64,000 nucleotides of DNA, from the NCBI GenBank assembly GCA_026399875.1, contig JAPLQF010000014.1, forward strand, positions 32,085 to 96,084, given 5' to 3'. Below are positions 1-8,203 of this stretch, piece by piece. The DNA is from Burkholderiales bacterium (GTDB taxonomy: Bacteria > Pseudomonadota > Gammaproteobacteria > Burkholderiales > Burkholderiaceae_E). A program made the position numbers and the translations under genes. Each line of letters starts with the position of its first letter. Position 1 is the first letter of the stretch. The notes beneath the pieces are model-generated. The model was not told the DNA's origin and made no database searches. It saw only the letters and a program-made list of their open reading frames with translations.

Positions 1-2
1 CG

Positions 3-218
3 CTGCTGCTTGCCCGTGAGGCCAATGTCGTGGTTTTCGATGCCGGCTTTGCCGCCGAGTTGCGCAGCCAGTTGCTGGTTGCCATGGCTGACGGCGGCAG
101 GCCGATCGAGCGCGAGCAGCTCGAACGCCGATCGCTCTGGCAGCGTTTCAAGGGCTGGGTCGCCTATCGCGTGCTGCGCTTAGGTGTCATCGTCTCGGGT
201 CATGGCAGCAGCTATTGA
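3..218 (+). CDS. clsB: Cardiolipin synthase B, C-terminal fragment
   Basis: This is the last 71 codons of a gene that begins before the window. The readable part runs through an Ala-Arg-Glu-Ala-Asn-Val-Val-Val segment and a basic C-terminal helix rich in Trp, Tyr, Arg and Leu. That resembles the tail that follows the second HKD motif in ClsB-type phospholipase-D-fold cardiolipin synthases. These enzymes join two phosphatidyl units into cardiolipin at the inner membrane. The catalytic HKD motifs lie outside the window, so the call rests on the tail alone. The stop codon overlaps the longest possible reading frame of the next gene. Confidence 0.6.
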   Translation: MLLAREANVVVFDAGFAAELRSQLLVAMADGGRPIEREQLERRSLWQRFKGWVAYRVLRLGVIVSGHGSSY

Positions 219-280
219 ATGGGCGCTTCAGTGGTCAGCGCGATGATCAGCTCCGAGGACGACTCGATGAGCCGGTCTCG

Positions 281-1351
281 ATGAGCGCCACAGCTCGACC
301 GCCGCTGCTGACCCTGCAGGCGCAGGGTCTCTATTGCGAAGCCGGCGATTTTTTCGTCGATCCGTGGCGCCCGGTTGATCGGGCGGTGATCACCCATGCC
401 CATGCCGATCATGCGCGCAGCGGGCATCGTCACTATCTGGCGGCCGCGCCGGGCGCCGGCGTGCTGCGAGCTCGCCTGGGCGCGATCAGTCTGCAGGCCC
501 AGCCCTATCGCGAGCCGGTCGACATCAACGGCGTGCGCGTGTCACTGCATCCGGCCGGCCATGTGCTGGGCTCGGCGCAGGTGCGCATCGAGCATCGCGG
601 CGAGGTCTGGGTGGTCAGCGGCGACTACAAGCTGCAGCCCGATCCGACCTGCGAGGCCTTCGAGCCGGTTGTCTGCGACACCTTCGTCAGCGAGTCGACC
701 TTCGGCCTGCCGATCTACCGCTGGGCGCCGCCGTCGCAGGTCTTTGCCGAGATCGATGCCTGGTGGGCGGCCAATGCCACCGCGGGTCGCGCGAGCGTTC
801 TGTACTGCTACTCGTTCGGAAAGGCGCAGCGAATTCTGGCCAGTGTCGATGCGTCCATCGGCCCGATTGTCTGCCATGGCGCGATCGAGTCGCTCAACCG
901 CGTCTATCGCGCGGCCGGGGTCACCTTGCCCGACACCGCCCTGCTGAGCGATGCGACCCGCGCTGAGCCCGATCGTCAGGCGCTCGCGCGTGCCCTGGTG
1001 CTGGCGCCGCCCTCGGCCGCCGGCACCAGCTGGTTGCGCCGATTCCCCGATCCGAGCGATGCCTTTGCCTCGGGCTGGATGGCGCTGCGCGGCGCACGAA
1101 GACGGCGCGCCTGCGATCGCGGTTTCGTGCTGTCCGATCATGCCGACTGGCCCGGGTTGCAGCAGGCCATCGTCGAAAGCCGCGCGCAGCGCGTCTTCGT
1201 GACCCATGGGCAGGTGGCGGTCATGGTCCGATGGCTTGGCGAGCAGGGCATCGAGGCCGGCGCCCTGCCCACCCAATTCGAGGGCGATGAAGGCGAGGGC
1301 GATGAAGGCGAGGTCGATGCTCGGGCCGACTCCACCGCGCCGAGCTCATGA
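281..1351 (+). CDS. Ligase-associated DNA exonuclease (metallo-beta-lactamase fold)
   Basis: The protein has about 356 residues and begins with a metallo-beta-lactamase domain whose zinc motif HAHADH is about 40 residues from the start. A later SxHAD element fits the beta-CASP arrangement of SNM1/Artemis-like nucleases. It matches the ligase-associated exonuclease family, which acts with an ATP-dependent ligase, an Lhr-like helicase and the PdeM phosphoesterase in DNA damage repair. A TTG at 215 in the same frame would give a longer product, but family similarity begins just after the ATG at 281. The acidic tail contains a 15-bp tandem duplication. The stop overlaps the ligase start by four bases (ATGA), which indicates translational coupling. 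Confidence 0.85.
   Translation: MSATARPPLLTLQAQGLYCEAGDFFVDPWRPVDRAVITHAHADHARSGHRHYLAAAPGAGVLRARLGAISLQAQPYREPVDINGVRVSLHPAGHVLGSAQVRIEHRGEVWVVSGDYKLQPDPTCEAFEPVVCDTFVSESTFGLPIYRWAPPSQVFAEIDAWWAANATAGRASVLYCYSFGKAQRILASVDASIGPIVCHGAIESLNRVYRAAGVTLPDTALLSDATRAEPDRQALARALVLAPPSAAGTSWLRRFPDPSDAFASGWMALRGARRRRACDRGFVLSDHADWPGLQQAIVESRAQRVFVTHGQVAVMVRWLGEQGIEAGALPTQFEGDEGEGDEGEVDARADSTAPSS
1280..1309 (+). repeat. 15-bp in-frame tandem duplication in exonuclease tail
   Basis: Two identical 15-bp units, followed by a partial third, encode the Glu-Gly-Asp-Glu-Gly repeats at the acidic C-terminus. The duplication keeps the reading frame. Confidence 0.8.
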
Positions 1352-3138
1352 AGGCCTTCGCCAGGCTCTACGCCGACCTCGATGCCTCCGGTTCGACCTC
1401 GCACAAGGTCGGGTCGATGGTGCGCTATCTGCGCGAGGCGCCGCCCGCCGATGCCGCCTGGGCGACCTACTTTCTCGCCGGCGGCAAGCCACGCCAGATC
1501 GTGCCGGCACGACTGCTTCGCGAGGCGGCGCGCGAGGTCAGTGGTCTGCCCGAGTGGCTGGTCGACGAAAGCTATTCGAGCGTCGGCGACCTGGCCGAAA
1601 CCATCGCCCATCTGCTGCCAGAGGGACAGGCCTGCGCGCCGCTGGGTCTGTCGCAATGGATGGAAGAACGTCTGCTGCCTTTGCGGGGGGCGCCCGCCGA
1701 GGTCGGCATCGAGGCGCTCAAGACCTGGTGGTCACAACTCGACTGGAATGGCCGCTTTGCGCTCAACAAGCTGATCACCGGCGGTTTTCGCGTGGGCGTG
1801 TCGAAACAGCTGGTGCTGCGAGCCCTGGCCGAAGTCGCCGGTCTCGAGGCAACCCTGATCGCGCAACGCATGATCGGCTATACCGACGCCCGCCGGATGC
1901 CGGATGCAAAGCGTTATCTCGCACTGATCGAGCCGGTGGCCGACGGCATGGCCGTGCTCGCGACCGGCGGCCAGCCTTATCCCTTTTTCCTTGCGCATCC
2001 GCTTCAGGGCGAGGTGGCATCGCTTGGCGCTGTGCAGGACTGGCAGGTCGAGTGGAAGTGGGACGGCATTCGGGCGCAGCTGGTCATGCGGGGCGAGCAG
2101 GTCTGGCTCTGGTCGCGGGGTGAAGAACTGATCACCGAGCGCTTTCCTGAAATCGAGCGGGCTGCGCGACAGCTGGTCGGGGGCCCGGTCCTCGAGCGCC
2201 GGTTGCGTGATGGCCCCGTCCTCAACGGACTGGTACTCGATGGCGAGGTCCTGGCCTGGGATGTCGCCCGCTCGCGCCCGTTGCCCTTTGCCGCCCTGCA
2301 GCGGCGCATCACCCGCAAGACGCTGACCGCCGCGATTGCGCGTGACGCGCCGGCGGTCTTTGTGGCCTACGACCTGCTCGAATCAGCTGGCCAAGACTGG
2401 CGCGATCGATCGCTTGCGGCGCGGCGCTCCCAGCTTGAGCGCGTGTTGGGTCAGACAGCGGGCGAGGGCGCTGCGACGTGCGAGTCTGATCCGCCCGCCG
2501 CGCCCGCCGCGCCCGCCGCGCCGATGGCCGCAACCAGCGACCGCAGGCCGACCGAGGTTCTGCGCCTGTCGCCGGTGCTCGCTGCGTCCGACTGGTCCGA
2601 GCTTGCCGCCCTGCGCGAATCCTCGCGCGAACGCGGCGTTGAAGGCTTCATGCTCAAGCGGCGCGCATCGGCCTATGGCATGGGCCGTACCCGCACCGAC
2701 GGCGTCGACTGGTGGAAATGGAAGGTCGAGCCTTTCAGCATCGACGCGGTGCTGGTCTATGCACAGCGCGGTCATGGCCGACGCGCGAGCCTTTACACCG
2801 ACTACACCTTTGCGCTGTGGGATCGGGCCGCAAACGAAGGCTCTGAGCCGCCTGCGCTGCTGCCCTTTGCCAAAGCCTATTCCGGTCTCACCGATGACGA
2901 GATCGCACAGGTCGATGCGGTCATCCGCCGCACAGTCGTCGAAAAATTCGGCCCGGTGCGCAGCGTCACACCGACGCTGGTGTTTGAGCTCGGCTTCGAA
3001 GGGATTTCGCACTCGCCGCGCCACAAGTCGGGCGTTGCTGTGCGGTTTCCGCGCATCCTGCGTTGGCGCACCGACAAGACGGTCGATCAGGCCAATAGCC
3101 TTGCCGATCTGCACGCCCTGCTCGGGCCCTCGCCATGA
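1348..3138 (+). CDS. Ligase-associated (cisplatin damage response type) ATP-dependent DNA ligase
   Basis: This 596-residue protein has an N-terminal DNA-binding domain, an adenylation domain and an OB-fold. The nucleotidyltransferase motif is EWKWDGIR, with the predicted AMP-accepting lysine at residue 237. A later EGFMLKRR segment and WWKWK motif fit ligase motifs IV and V. It is the ATP-dependent ligase of the exonuclease/helicase/PdeM repair cassette, not the replicative NAD-dependent LigA. The gene overlaps both neighbours by four bases, so the three products are probably made together. A Pro/Ala-rich insert near residue 385 is encoded by a 9-bp tandem repeat and is probably a flexible linker. 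Confidence 0.93.
   Translation: MKAFARLYADLDASGSTSHKVGSMVRYLREAPPADAAWATYFLAGGKPRQIVPARLLREAAREVSGLPEWLVDESYSSVGDLAETIAHLLPEGQACAPLGLSQWMEERLLPLRGAPAEVGIEALKTWWSQLDWNGRFALNKLITGGFRVGVSKQLVLRALAEVAGLEATLIAQRMIGYTDARRMPDAKRYLALIEPVADGMAVLATGGQPYPFFLAHPLQGEVASLGAVQDWQVEWKWDGIRAQLVMRGEQVWLWSRGEELITERFPEIERAARQLVGGPVLERRLRDGPVLNGLVLDGEVLAWDVARSRPLPFAALQRRITRKTLTAAIARDAPAVFVAYDLLESAGQDWRDRSLAARRSQLERVLGQTAGEGAATCESDPPAAPAAPAAPMAATSDRRPTEVLRLSPVLAASDWSELAALRESSRERGVEGFMLKRRASAYGMGRTRTDGVDWWKWKVEPFSIDAVLVYAQRGHGRRASLYTDYTFALWDRAANEGSEPPALLPFAKAYSGLTDDEIAQVDAVIRRTVVEKFGPVRSVTPTLVFELGFEGISHSPRHKSGVAVRFPRILRWRTDKTVDQANSLADLHALLGPSP
2494..2520 (+). repeat. 9-bp tandem repeat (three copies) inside the ligase gene
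   Basis: Three perfect copies of a cccgccgcg unit encode an Ala-Pro-Ala run in the adenylation domain region. Gain or loss of a unit would keep the frame. Confidence 0.8.
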
Positions 3139-3998
3139 AACTGATCGGTGTCGATTTCACCAGCGCGCCGAGCCGGCGCAAGCCGATTACGGTGGCGGTC
3201 CTGCAGGTCGACGAGCTGGTTGAATCCGCAGCCCCAGACCTGTCGAGCGGCTTGCATTGCCGCCTCGATCGTCTCGATCGCCTCGACAGTTTCGAGGCTT
3301 TCGATGCCTGGCTGCGGGCGCCCGATGCCTGGGTCGCGGCTTTCGATTTTCCCTTCGGATTGCCGCGTGCCTTCGTCGAGGGGCTGGGCTGGCCGACCTC
3401 GGGCGGCGCGGTCTGGCCGACGCTCACCGAGCGCCTGCAGGCGCTGGCACGCCCCGAGCTGGTGGCCCATTGCCGGGCCTGGTGCGATGCGCGCCCGGCC
3501 GGCAACAAGTTTGCGCACCGCGCCACCGATGCGACCGCCGGCAGCAGCCCGTCGATGAAATGGGTGAACCCGCCGGTGGTGCTGATGCTGCATGCCGGCG
3601 CCCCGCGTCTGCTTGCAGCCGGAGTGAGCCTGCCCGGTCTGCATGAGCAGGGCACCGACCCTGAGCGCATTGCTTTCGAGGGCTATCCCGGACTGCTGGC
3701 CCGCTCGGTGCTTGGCCGCGAGTCCTACAAGAGCGACGACCCGGCAAGGCGCCTGGATGCGCCGCGACGCGCCGCTCGCGAGCGGCTGATCGGCGCGCTC
3801 GAGCTTGGCGCCCATTCCTTCGAGACGCGTATCGATTTTGCGCAGTGGCGGGCCGACTGTCTCGAGGACGCAGGCGCCGATTTGCTCGATGCGGTGTTGT
3901 GCGCGGCGCAGGCGGCCTGGGCCTGGCGACGCCGCGATCAGCGCTGGGGTCTGCCGCAGGCGGTCGATCCGGTCGAGGGCTGGATCATCGGGTCCTGA
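3135..3998 (+). CDS. DUF429 family protein (predicted RNase H-fold nuclease)
   Basis: The 287-residue product begins MKLIGVDFTSAP, the typical first strand of the DUF429 family, with the first conserved Asp at residue 7. A second conserved region, AAFDFPFGLPR, lies near residue 70. The family is predicted from its fold to be RNase H-like, but I know of no assigned activity. Its start overlaps the ligase stop (ATGA), so it is translationally coupled to the repair genes and may be an accessory nuclease of that system. That role is an inference from position only. A convergent toxin–antitoxin pair follows after 68 bp. Confidence 0.75.
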   Translation: MKLIGVDFTSAPSRRKPITVAVLQVDELVESAAPDLSSGLHCRLDRLDRLDSFEAFDAWLRAPDAWVAAFDFPFGLPRAFVEGLGWPTSGGAVWPTLTERLQALARPELVAHCRAWCDARPAGNKFAHRATDATAGSSPSMKWVNPPVVLMLHAGAPRLLAAGVSLPGLHEQGTDPERIAFEGYPGLLARSVLGRESYKSDDPARRLDAPRRAARERLIGALELGAHSFETRIDFAQWRADCLEDAGADLLDAVLCAAQAAWAWRRRDQRWGLPQAVDPVEGWIIGS

Positions 3999-4066
3999 TC
4001 GCGCACCAGGCTGACCTGCCAGGTGCCATGTCAAAGCGGCGTGGTGTGTATCGCTGGCGTTCGGAC

Positions 4067-4363
4067 TCAGTCGCGCTCAAACCCTGATTCGCGCTGGCTG
4101 CGCAAGGCCAGAACGAAGACAGTATCAATCTCGGAAACATAGCGATACAAGGCGATATAACCGTGCGATCGGCGGCCGATCACCAGTTCCCGTTTGCCTT
4201 TGTCTGCGGGTCGTCCGATCAGCGGATTGGTTTCGAGCACGCCGATCGCCTCGATGATTTCCCTTATCCGGTCACCAGGATTTTCGGCCTGATAGCGGTC
4301 AAGGTGGTCGAGAATCCGCTCAAAATCTTCACCGACGTCGGGCGCTGATTCAATGCGCGCCAT
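4067..4363 (-). CDS. ParE/RelE-superfamily toxin
   Basis: This 98-residue protein has the layout of RelE/ParE toxins: an N-terminal helix rich in Asp, Glu and Arg, then a P-x-x-G-R-P segment near residue 53, then strands ending in the aromatic Tyr-Ile-Ala-Leu-Tyr-Arg-Tyr and a V-L-A-L-R-S-Q element. Family members poison gyrase (ParE) or cleave ribosome-bound mRNA (RelE). Which one applies cannot be read from the sequence, although ParE-like features are more evident. Its ATG lies one base after the antitoxin stop, the usual coupled antitoxin-first order. Confidence 0.82.
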   Translation of the reverse strand: MARIESAPDVGEDFERILDHLDRYQAENPGDRIREIIEAIGVLETNPLIGRPADKGKRELVIGRRSHGYIALYRYVSEIDTVFVLALRSQRESGFERD

Positions 4364-4364
4364 G

Positions 4365-4649
4365 CTATTTCGTCAGCTTGCGCGCCACCGGGCGTTTGAC
4401 GGTCTTGCCGGCAACCCGTCCCTCCAGATAGCCGCGCATTTCACTCCAGGCAATGGTTTTGCCAGTTTCAACGATTCGGGCGTAACGCGACTCGGCTTGC
4501 GCATTGAATGCGGCAGCACGTTCGGCCTGCTCGGTCTTCTCGGCGATCGCCTCGAGAATGAAGCTGTGCGAGCTTGTCCCTGCGCGCTCTGCCGCCTCGG
4601 CAACGCGAGCCTTGAGCGCTTCCGGCAAACGGATGGTCGTCGTGGTCAT
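4365..4649 (-). CDS. Ribbon-helix-helix antitoxin (CopG/ParD type)
   Basis: The 94-residue protein begins with MTTTTIRLPEALKARV, the DNA-binding beta-strand plus first helix of the ribbon-helix-helix fold. A second helix (about residues 24–40) and a polar, basic C-terminal tail that would wrap the toxin follow. It should neutralise the adjacent ParE-like toxin and repress its own promoter. A 13-bp palindrome in that promoter is a plausible operator. Confidence 0.82.
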   Translation of the reverse strand: MTTTTIRLPEALKARVAEAAERAGTSSHSFILEAIAEKTEQAERAAAFNAQAESRYARIVETGKTIAWSEMRGYLEGRVAGKTVKRPVARKLTK

Positions 4650-4685
4650 GAAATGCGCCTGGCAAAGTCAAGATAGCGGCCCAGT

Positions 4686-4715
4686 GTAATACATTTGTGA
4701 CACAAAAGGCATCAA
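4686..4715 (-). promoter_or_regulatory. Predicted promoter and operator of the toxin–antitoxin operon
   Basis: Read on the minus strand there is TTGATG (4715–4710), an 18-bp spacer, and TATTAC (4691–4686), about 37 bp upstream of the antitoxin ATG. A perfect 13-bp palindrome, TTTGTG-A-CACAAA at 4694–4706, lies inside the spacer. A dimeric RHH repressor bound there would block RNA polymerase. Confidence 0.5.
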
Positions 4716-4827
4716 TGCTCGTTGCCTTGACCGAGGACCGGGCAGGGCGGCGACTTGACCGATTCCGTCTTCCGGCTCATGGTCACTCTATGTCGGCGCT
4801 CGACCGACCTTGATCAGGAGACCCACG

Positions 4828-5799
4828 ATGATCCGATGGATGCGGTATCTGCTTGCGATGGCCCTGTGCGTGCTGTCAGTCAATGCCTTCGCCCAGGCCT
4901 GGCCATCGCGCCCGATCACCTGGATCGTTCCTTATCCCGCAGGCGGTGTGACCGATGCCACCTCGCGCGCTGTGGCCAAACGCGTCTCCGAGATCCTGGG
5001 CACGCCAGTCAGCGTCGAGAACAAGGCGGGTGCCGCCGGCATGATCGGCACCGAACAGGGCGTGCGTGCGGCGCCCGACGGCTATACCGTGATGTACATC
5101 TCGCCCGGTCCGGTCGTCACCAATCCGCATCTTTACAAGACGATGCGCTATGACCCGCTCAAGGACATGACCTTCGTCCACGGCATGTTTGCATCGCCTG
5201 CGGTGCTGGTCGTCCCGGCCTCATCGCCCTTCAAGACACTGGCCGAACTGGTCGACTATGCCAAGCGCAACCCCGACAAGCTCAACTTCGGTTCGTCCGG
5301 CTCGGGGACCGCGCCGCATATCGGCATGGAGATCTTCCGGCTCAATGCCGGCATTCAGATGACCCATGTGCCCTACAAGGGCAGCGCGCCGGCGCTCACC
5401 GACCTGATCGGCGGGCGGCTCGATCTCGTGCTCGATTACCCGACCTCGGTGATGCCGCACATTCAATCGGGGCGACTGCGTGCGCTCGCGGTGATGTCCG
5501 ACAAGCGCTTCGGCTTTTTACCGGACGTGCCCAGCATCGCCGAGGCGGGTTATCCGAATGCCGCCGCGATTGCCTGGACCGGTGTGGCCGTGCCCGCCGG
5601 CACACCGGCACCGATCGTCTCGAAACTGTCAGCTGCCATCCGCGACGCGCTCGCCGACCCGGCAGTGGTCGGCCCTTTCGAAAAGCTCGGCGCGGTTGTG
5701 CTGACCGGCATGTCGGAGGACAAGTTTCGTGCCTTCATCGTCGAGGATTACGCGCGCCAGGGCGAGGCCGTACGGCGCGCCGGGATCACGCTCGACTGA
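4828..5799 (+). CDS. Bug family (TctC-like) periplasmic substrate-binding protein
   Basis: The precursor has 323 residues and a signal peptide ending AFA just before QAWPSRPITWIVPYPAGGVTD. That is the start typical of Bug receptors, which bind small carboxylates through backbone contacts. The ATG at 4828 is chosen over an in-frame TTG at 4810 because a caggaga ribosome-binding site lies seven bases upstream of it. No TctA or TctB membrane genes are adjacent, so this is an orphan receptor, as is common in Burkholderiales. The ligand is not predictable. It is convergent with the HD-domain gene. Confidence 0.88.
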   Translation: MIRWMRYLLAMALCVLSVNAFAQAWPSRPITWIVPYPAGGVTDATSRAVAKRVSEILGTPVSVENKAGAAGMIGTEQGVRAAPDGYTVMYISPGPVVTNPHLYKTMRYDPLKDMTFVHGMFASPAVLVVPASSPFKTLAELVDYAKRNPDKLNFGSSGSGTAPHIGMEIFRLNAGIQMTHVPYKGSAPALTDLIGGRLDLVLDYPTSVMPHIQSGRLRALAVMSDKRFGFLPDVPSIAEAGYPNAAAIAWTGVAVPAGTPAPIVSKLSAAIRDALADPAVVGPFEKLGAVVLTGMSEDKFRAFIVEDYARQGEAVRRAGITLD

Positions 5800-5804
5800 A
5801 AGAC

Positions 5805-5822
5805 GTCGGGGCGCGCCCCGAC
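5805..5822. terminator. 18-bp perfect palindrome between convergent genes
   Basis: GTCGGGGCGCGCCCCGAC is a perfect inverted repeat in the 30-bp gap between the Bug receptor and the HD-domain gene. It would form a very GC-rich hairpin for both converging transcripts. No T-run follows, so it may act as a transcript-end stabiliser or a factor-assisted terminator. Confidence 0.5.
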
Positions 5823-5829
5823 CCATCGA

Positions 5830-6420
5830 TTACTTCGCAGTCTCGAACAGCTTGGGTGCGCGGTAAATGGTGTTTTTCGGCGTCTCGAAAACCCGCCGCA
5901 CCATCGGCTCAAACTCAGTGATCGGCAGGGTCTCGCCCTGAGGATTGAAGGCCGGGCCGTCATAGAGGGCGCAGAACTCCTCGGTACGGTTGTAATGCTC
6001 ATGGCCCTTGAACTGGTCGCGCATATTGCGATCGAGGCCGAGATGGTGAAAGAAGAAATAGCCCTGGAAAATGCCGTGCTGCTGCACCATCCAGAGGTTT
6101 TCCTCCGACACGAAGGGCTTGAGGATGGCGGCGGCAACATCGAAATGATTGCTGCAACCCAGCGTGTCGCCGATGTCATGCAGCAGGGCGCAGACCACAT
6201 ACTCTTCATCGCGCCCGTCCTTGAGCGCCAGCGTGGCAGTCTGCAGCGAGTGGGTATAACGGTCGACCGCGAAGCCGCCGTGATCGCCGTCGAGCAGCTT
6301 CAGGTGCGCCAGGATGCGGTCGGGCAGGGCCTTGAAGAAAGCGGGCGATTCGGCGCGAATAGCCGCCCAGTCCTGGGCAGTGCTCGATTCCATGGTGGTG
6401 AAGGTTGCGCGAGCGTTCAT
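5830..6420 (-). CDS. HD-domain protein, PhnZ/MIOX-like diiron type candidate
   Basis: The 196-residue protein has the HD signature HDIGDTLG with His81 and Asp82. Further likely metal ligands are His57, His92, His115 and Asp154. His57 to His81 is 24 residues, the spacing I recall between the first ligands of PhnZ. Simple HD phosphohydrolases carry fewer conserved histidines. The set here resembles the mixed-valent diiron oxygenases (myo-inositol oxygenase, PhnZ), but a phosphohydrolase cannot be excluded. It is the last gene of a minus-strand acyl-CoA operon, 57 bp after the synthetase. Confidence 0.6.
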   Translation of the reverse strand: MNARATFTTMESSTAQDWAAIRAESPAFFKALPDRILAHLKLLDGDHGGFAVDRYTHSLQTATLALKDGRDEEYVVCALLHDIGDTLGCSNHFDVAAAILKPFVSEENLWMVQQHGIFQGYFFFHHLGLDRNMRDQFKGHEHYNRTEEFCALYDGPAFNPQGETLPITEFEPMVRRVFETPKNTIYRAPKLFETAK

Positions 6421-6477
6421 GGTGTCTTCCGTCGGTTGAGTGTGGGTTGAGTGTCGCTTGAACAGATCGTCGGGGGG

Positions 6478-8202
6478 TCAGCTGCTGGTGTCGAAGTAGG
6501 GTCGAAGCGCCTTCTTCAGGATCTTGCCATTGGCATTGCGCGGCAGGGTGTCTTCGAGCATCACGATGCGCACCGGCACCTTGAAGGCGGCCAATCGTGA
6601 GCGCACGAAGGCCCGCAGTTCTTCCTCGCTCGCCTGCATGCCGGCCTTGAGCGTGACCACTGCGGCCGGCTCCTCGCCGAGCGTCTTGTGCGGCAGGCCG
6701 ATCACCCCGGCATCCATGACCGCCGGATGCTCATACAGCGCGCTCTCGACCTCGACGCAGTAAATGTTCTCGCCGCCGCGAATCAGCATGTCCTTCTTGC
6801 GATCGACGATGTAGAGGAAGCCCTCGTCGTCCATCCTGGCCAGATCACCGGTGCGCACCCAGCCCTCGACGAAGGTCTCGGCGGTGGCCTGCGGCTTGCC
6901 CCAGTAGCCCTTGACCACGTTCGGTCCATAAGCCCACAGCTCGCCGACTTCTCCACGCGCAAGCTCGATGCCGTCATCGCCCGCGATTTTCATTTTGCCC
7001 ACCGGCAGCGCCGGGCCGCTGCTGTCGGGTCTGCGGCGATAGTCTTCGCCGCTGTGCCCGCTGAAGGTCGCCGAGGTCTCGGTCATGCCCCAGCCGATGC
7101 CGGGTGAGGCAGCGGGCATGATTTCGTCAATGCGCCGCACCAGTTCGGCAGCCGCCGGCGCGCCGCCATAGGCCATCGACTCCAGGCTGGAGAGATCGTA
7201 TTGCGTGCGGGCCGGATGCTCGAGGATCTGCCAGGCCAGCGTCGGCACGCCGCCGGTATGGGTGCAGCGCTCACGCTCGATCAGCGCCATGGCGCGCTCG
7301 GTCTCCCACCGGTGCATCGCGACCAGCTTGCCGCCGCCCAGCAGCGCCGGGCAGACGATGCACAGGCAGCCGGTCACATGAAAGAAGGGAATGCCGACCA
7401 GAAAGCTCACCTGCACCTTGCGGTCTTCCGGCTTGGGGATCGGCTGGCCGGCGCGAACGAAATTGCGGTGAGTCGAAAACGCGGTGGTCGCCACCGTGGT
7501 CACTGCATTGCGGTGGGTGCCCAGGGCCCCCTTGGGATTGCCGGTGGTCCCGGAGGTATAGAGGATTGTGGCGTCATCTTCCGGCTCGAGCACAACCGCC
7601 GGCACAGGCCGATCGGCCAGATTGCCCCAGCTGGCGCTTGGCCCGATCACGCTCTCGAGCGACACCAGCTGCGGGCCTTCAAGTGGCTGAGGGCTGCGCG
7701 AGACATAGACCCGCTTGAGCTGCGGGCACTGCGGCAGAACCGGTGCCATCCGATCGAGACGTTCGGCATCGACGATGGCCACGGTCGCGCCGCAATCGCG
7801 CAGCGCGTATTCGAGCTCGGGGCCGGTCCACCAGGCATTGAGCGGCACCGCGATCGCACCGACCAGCCAGGCGGCAAAGAGGCCCACCGGCCACTCGGGC
7901 AGGTTGCGCATCGCGATCACGACGCGATCGCCCTTGCTCACGCCGTCGGCCTGCAGGGCATGGGCCAGCGTGAGAGTGGCGCGGGCGAACTGGTCGAAGC
8001 TGACCCGCTCGTCTTCATAGACGAGAAAAATCTTTTCTCCGTGCACCCGGCTTGCCAGGAAGATCTCGCGCATGGTGGGTGGCGCGTTTTTCCAGATGGT
8101 CTGCCTGCGACCGTCGATTGTGATCTCGGTGGTCTCATAGGGCGAGCCGGGCGCGGTCATGGCCGCATGCGCCTGCTCGATACTCATTGCCGGCCAGCTC
8201 AT
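6478..8202 (-). CDS. AMP-forming acyl-CoA synthetase (class I adenylate-forming enzyme)
   Basis: The enzyme has 574 residues. The ATP/AMP-binding P-loop is ILYTSGTTGNPKG at about residues 213–225. A GWGMTET motif follows in the middle. The hinge region GWVRTGDLARMDDEGFLYIVDR and the C-terminal catalytic lysine motif NANGKILKK are both present. It activates a carboxylic acid to its acyl-CoA through an acyl-adenylate. The ATG lies one base after the stop of the upstream acyl-CoA dehydrogenase, and the operon supplies two dehydrogenases for the product. Chain or ring specificity cannot be read. Confidence 0.92.
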   Translation of the reverse strand: MSWPAMSIEQAHAAMTAPGSPYETTEITIDGRRQTIWKNAPPTMREIFLASRVHGEKIFLVYEDERVSFDQFARATLTLAHALQADGVSKGDRVVIAMRNLPEWPVGLFAAWLVGAIAVPLNAWWTGPELEYALRDCGATVAIVDAERLDRMAPVLPQCPQLKRVYVSRSPQPLEGPQLVSLESVIGPSASWGNLADRPVPAVVLEPEDDATILYTSGTTGNPKGALGTHRNAVTTVATTAFSTHRNFVRAGQPIPKPEDRKVQVSFLVGIPFFHVTGCLCIVCPALLGGGKLVAMHRWETERAMALIERERCTHTGGVPTLAWQILEHPARTQYDLSSLESMAYGGAPAAAELVRRIDEIMPAASPGIGWGMTETSATFSGHSGEDYRRRPDSSGPALPVGKMKIAGDDGIELARGEVGELWAYGPNVVKGYWGKPQATAETFVEGWVRTGDLARMDDEGFLYIVDRKKDMLIRGGENIYCVEVESALYEHPAVMDAGVIGLPHKTLGEEPAAVVTLKAGMQASEEELRAFVRSRLAAFKVPVRIVMLEDTLPRNANGKILKKALRPYFDTSS

Positions 8203-8203
8203 C

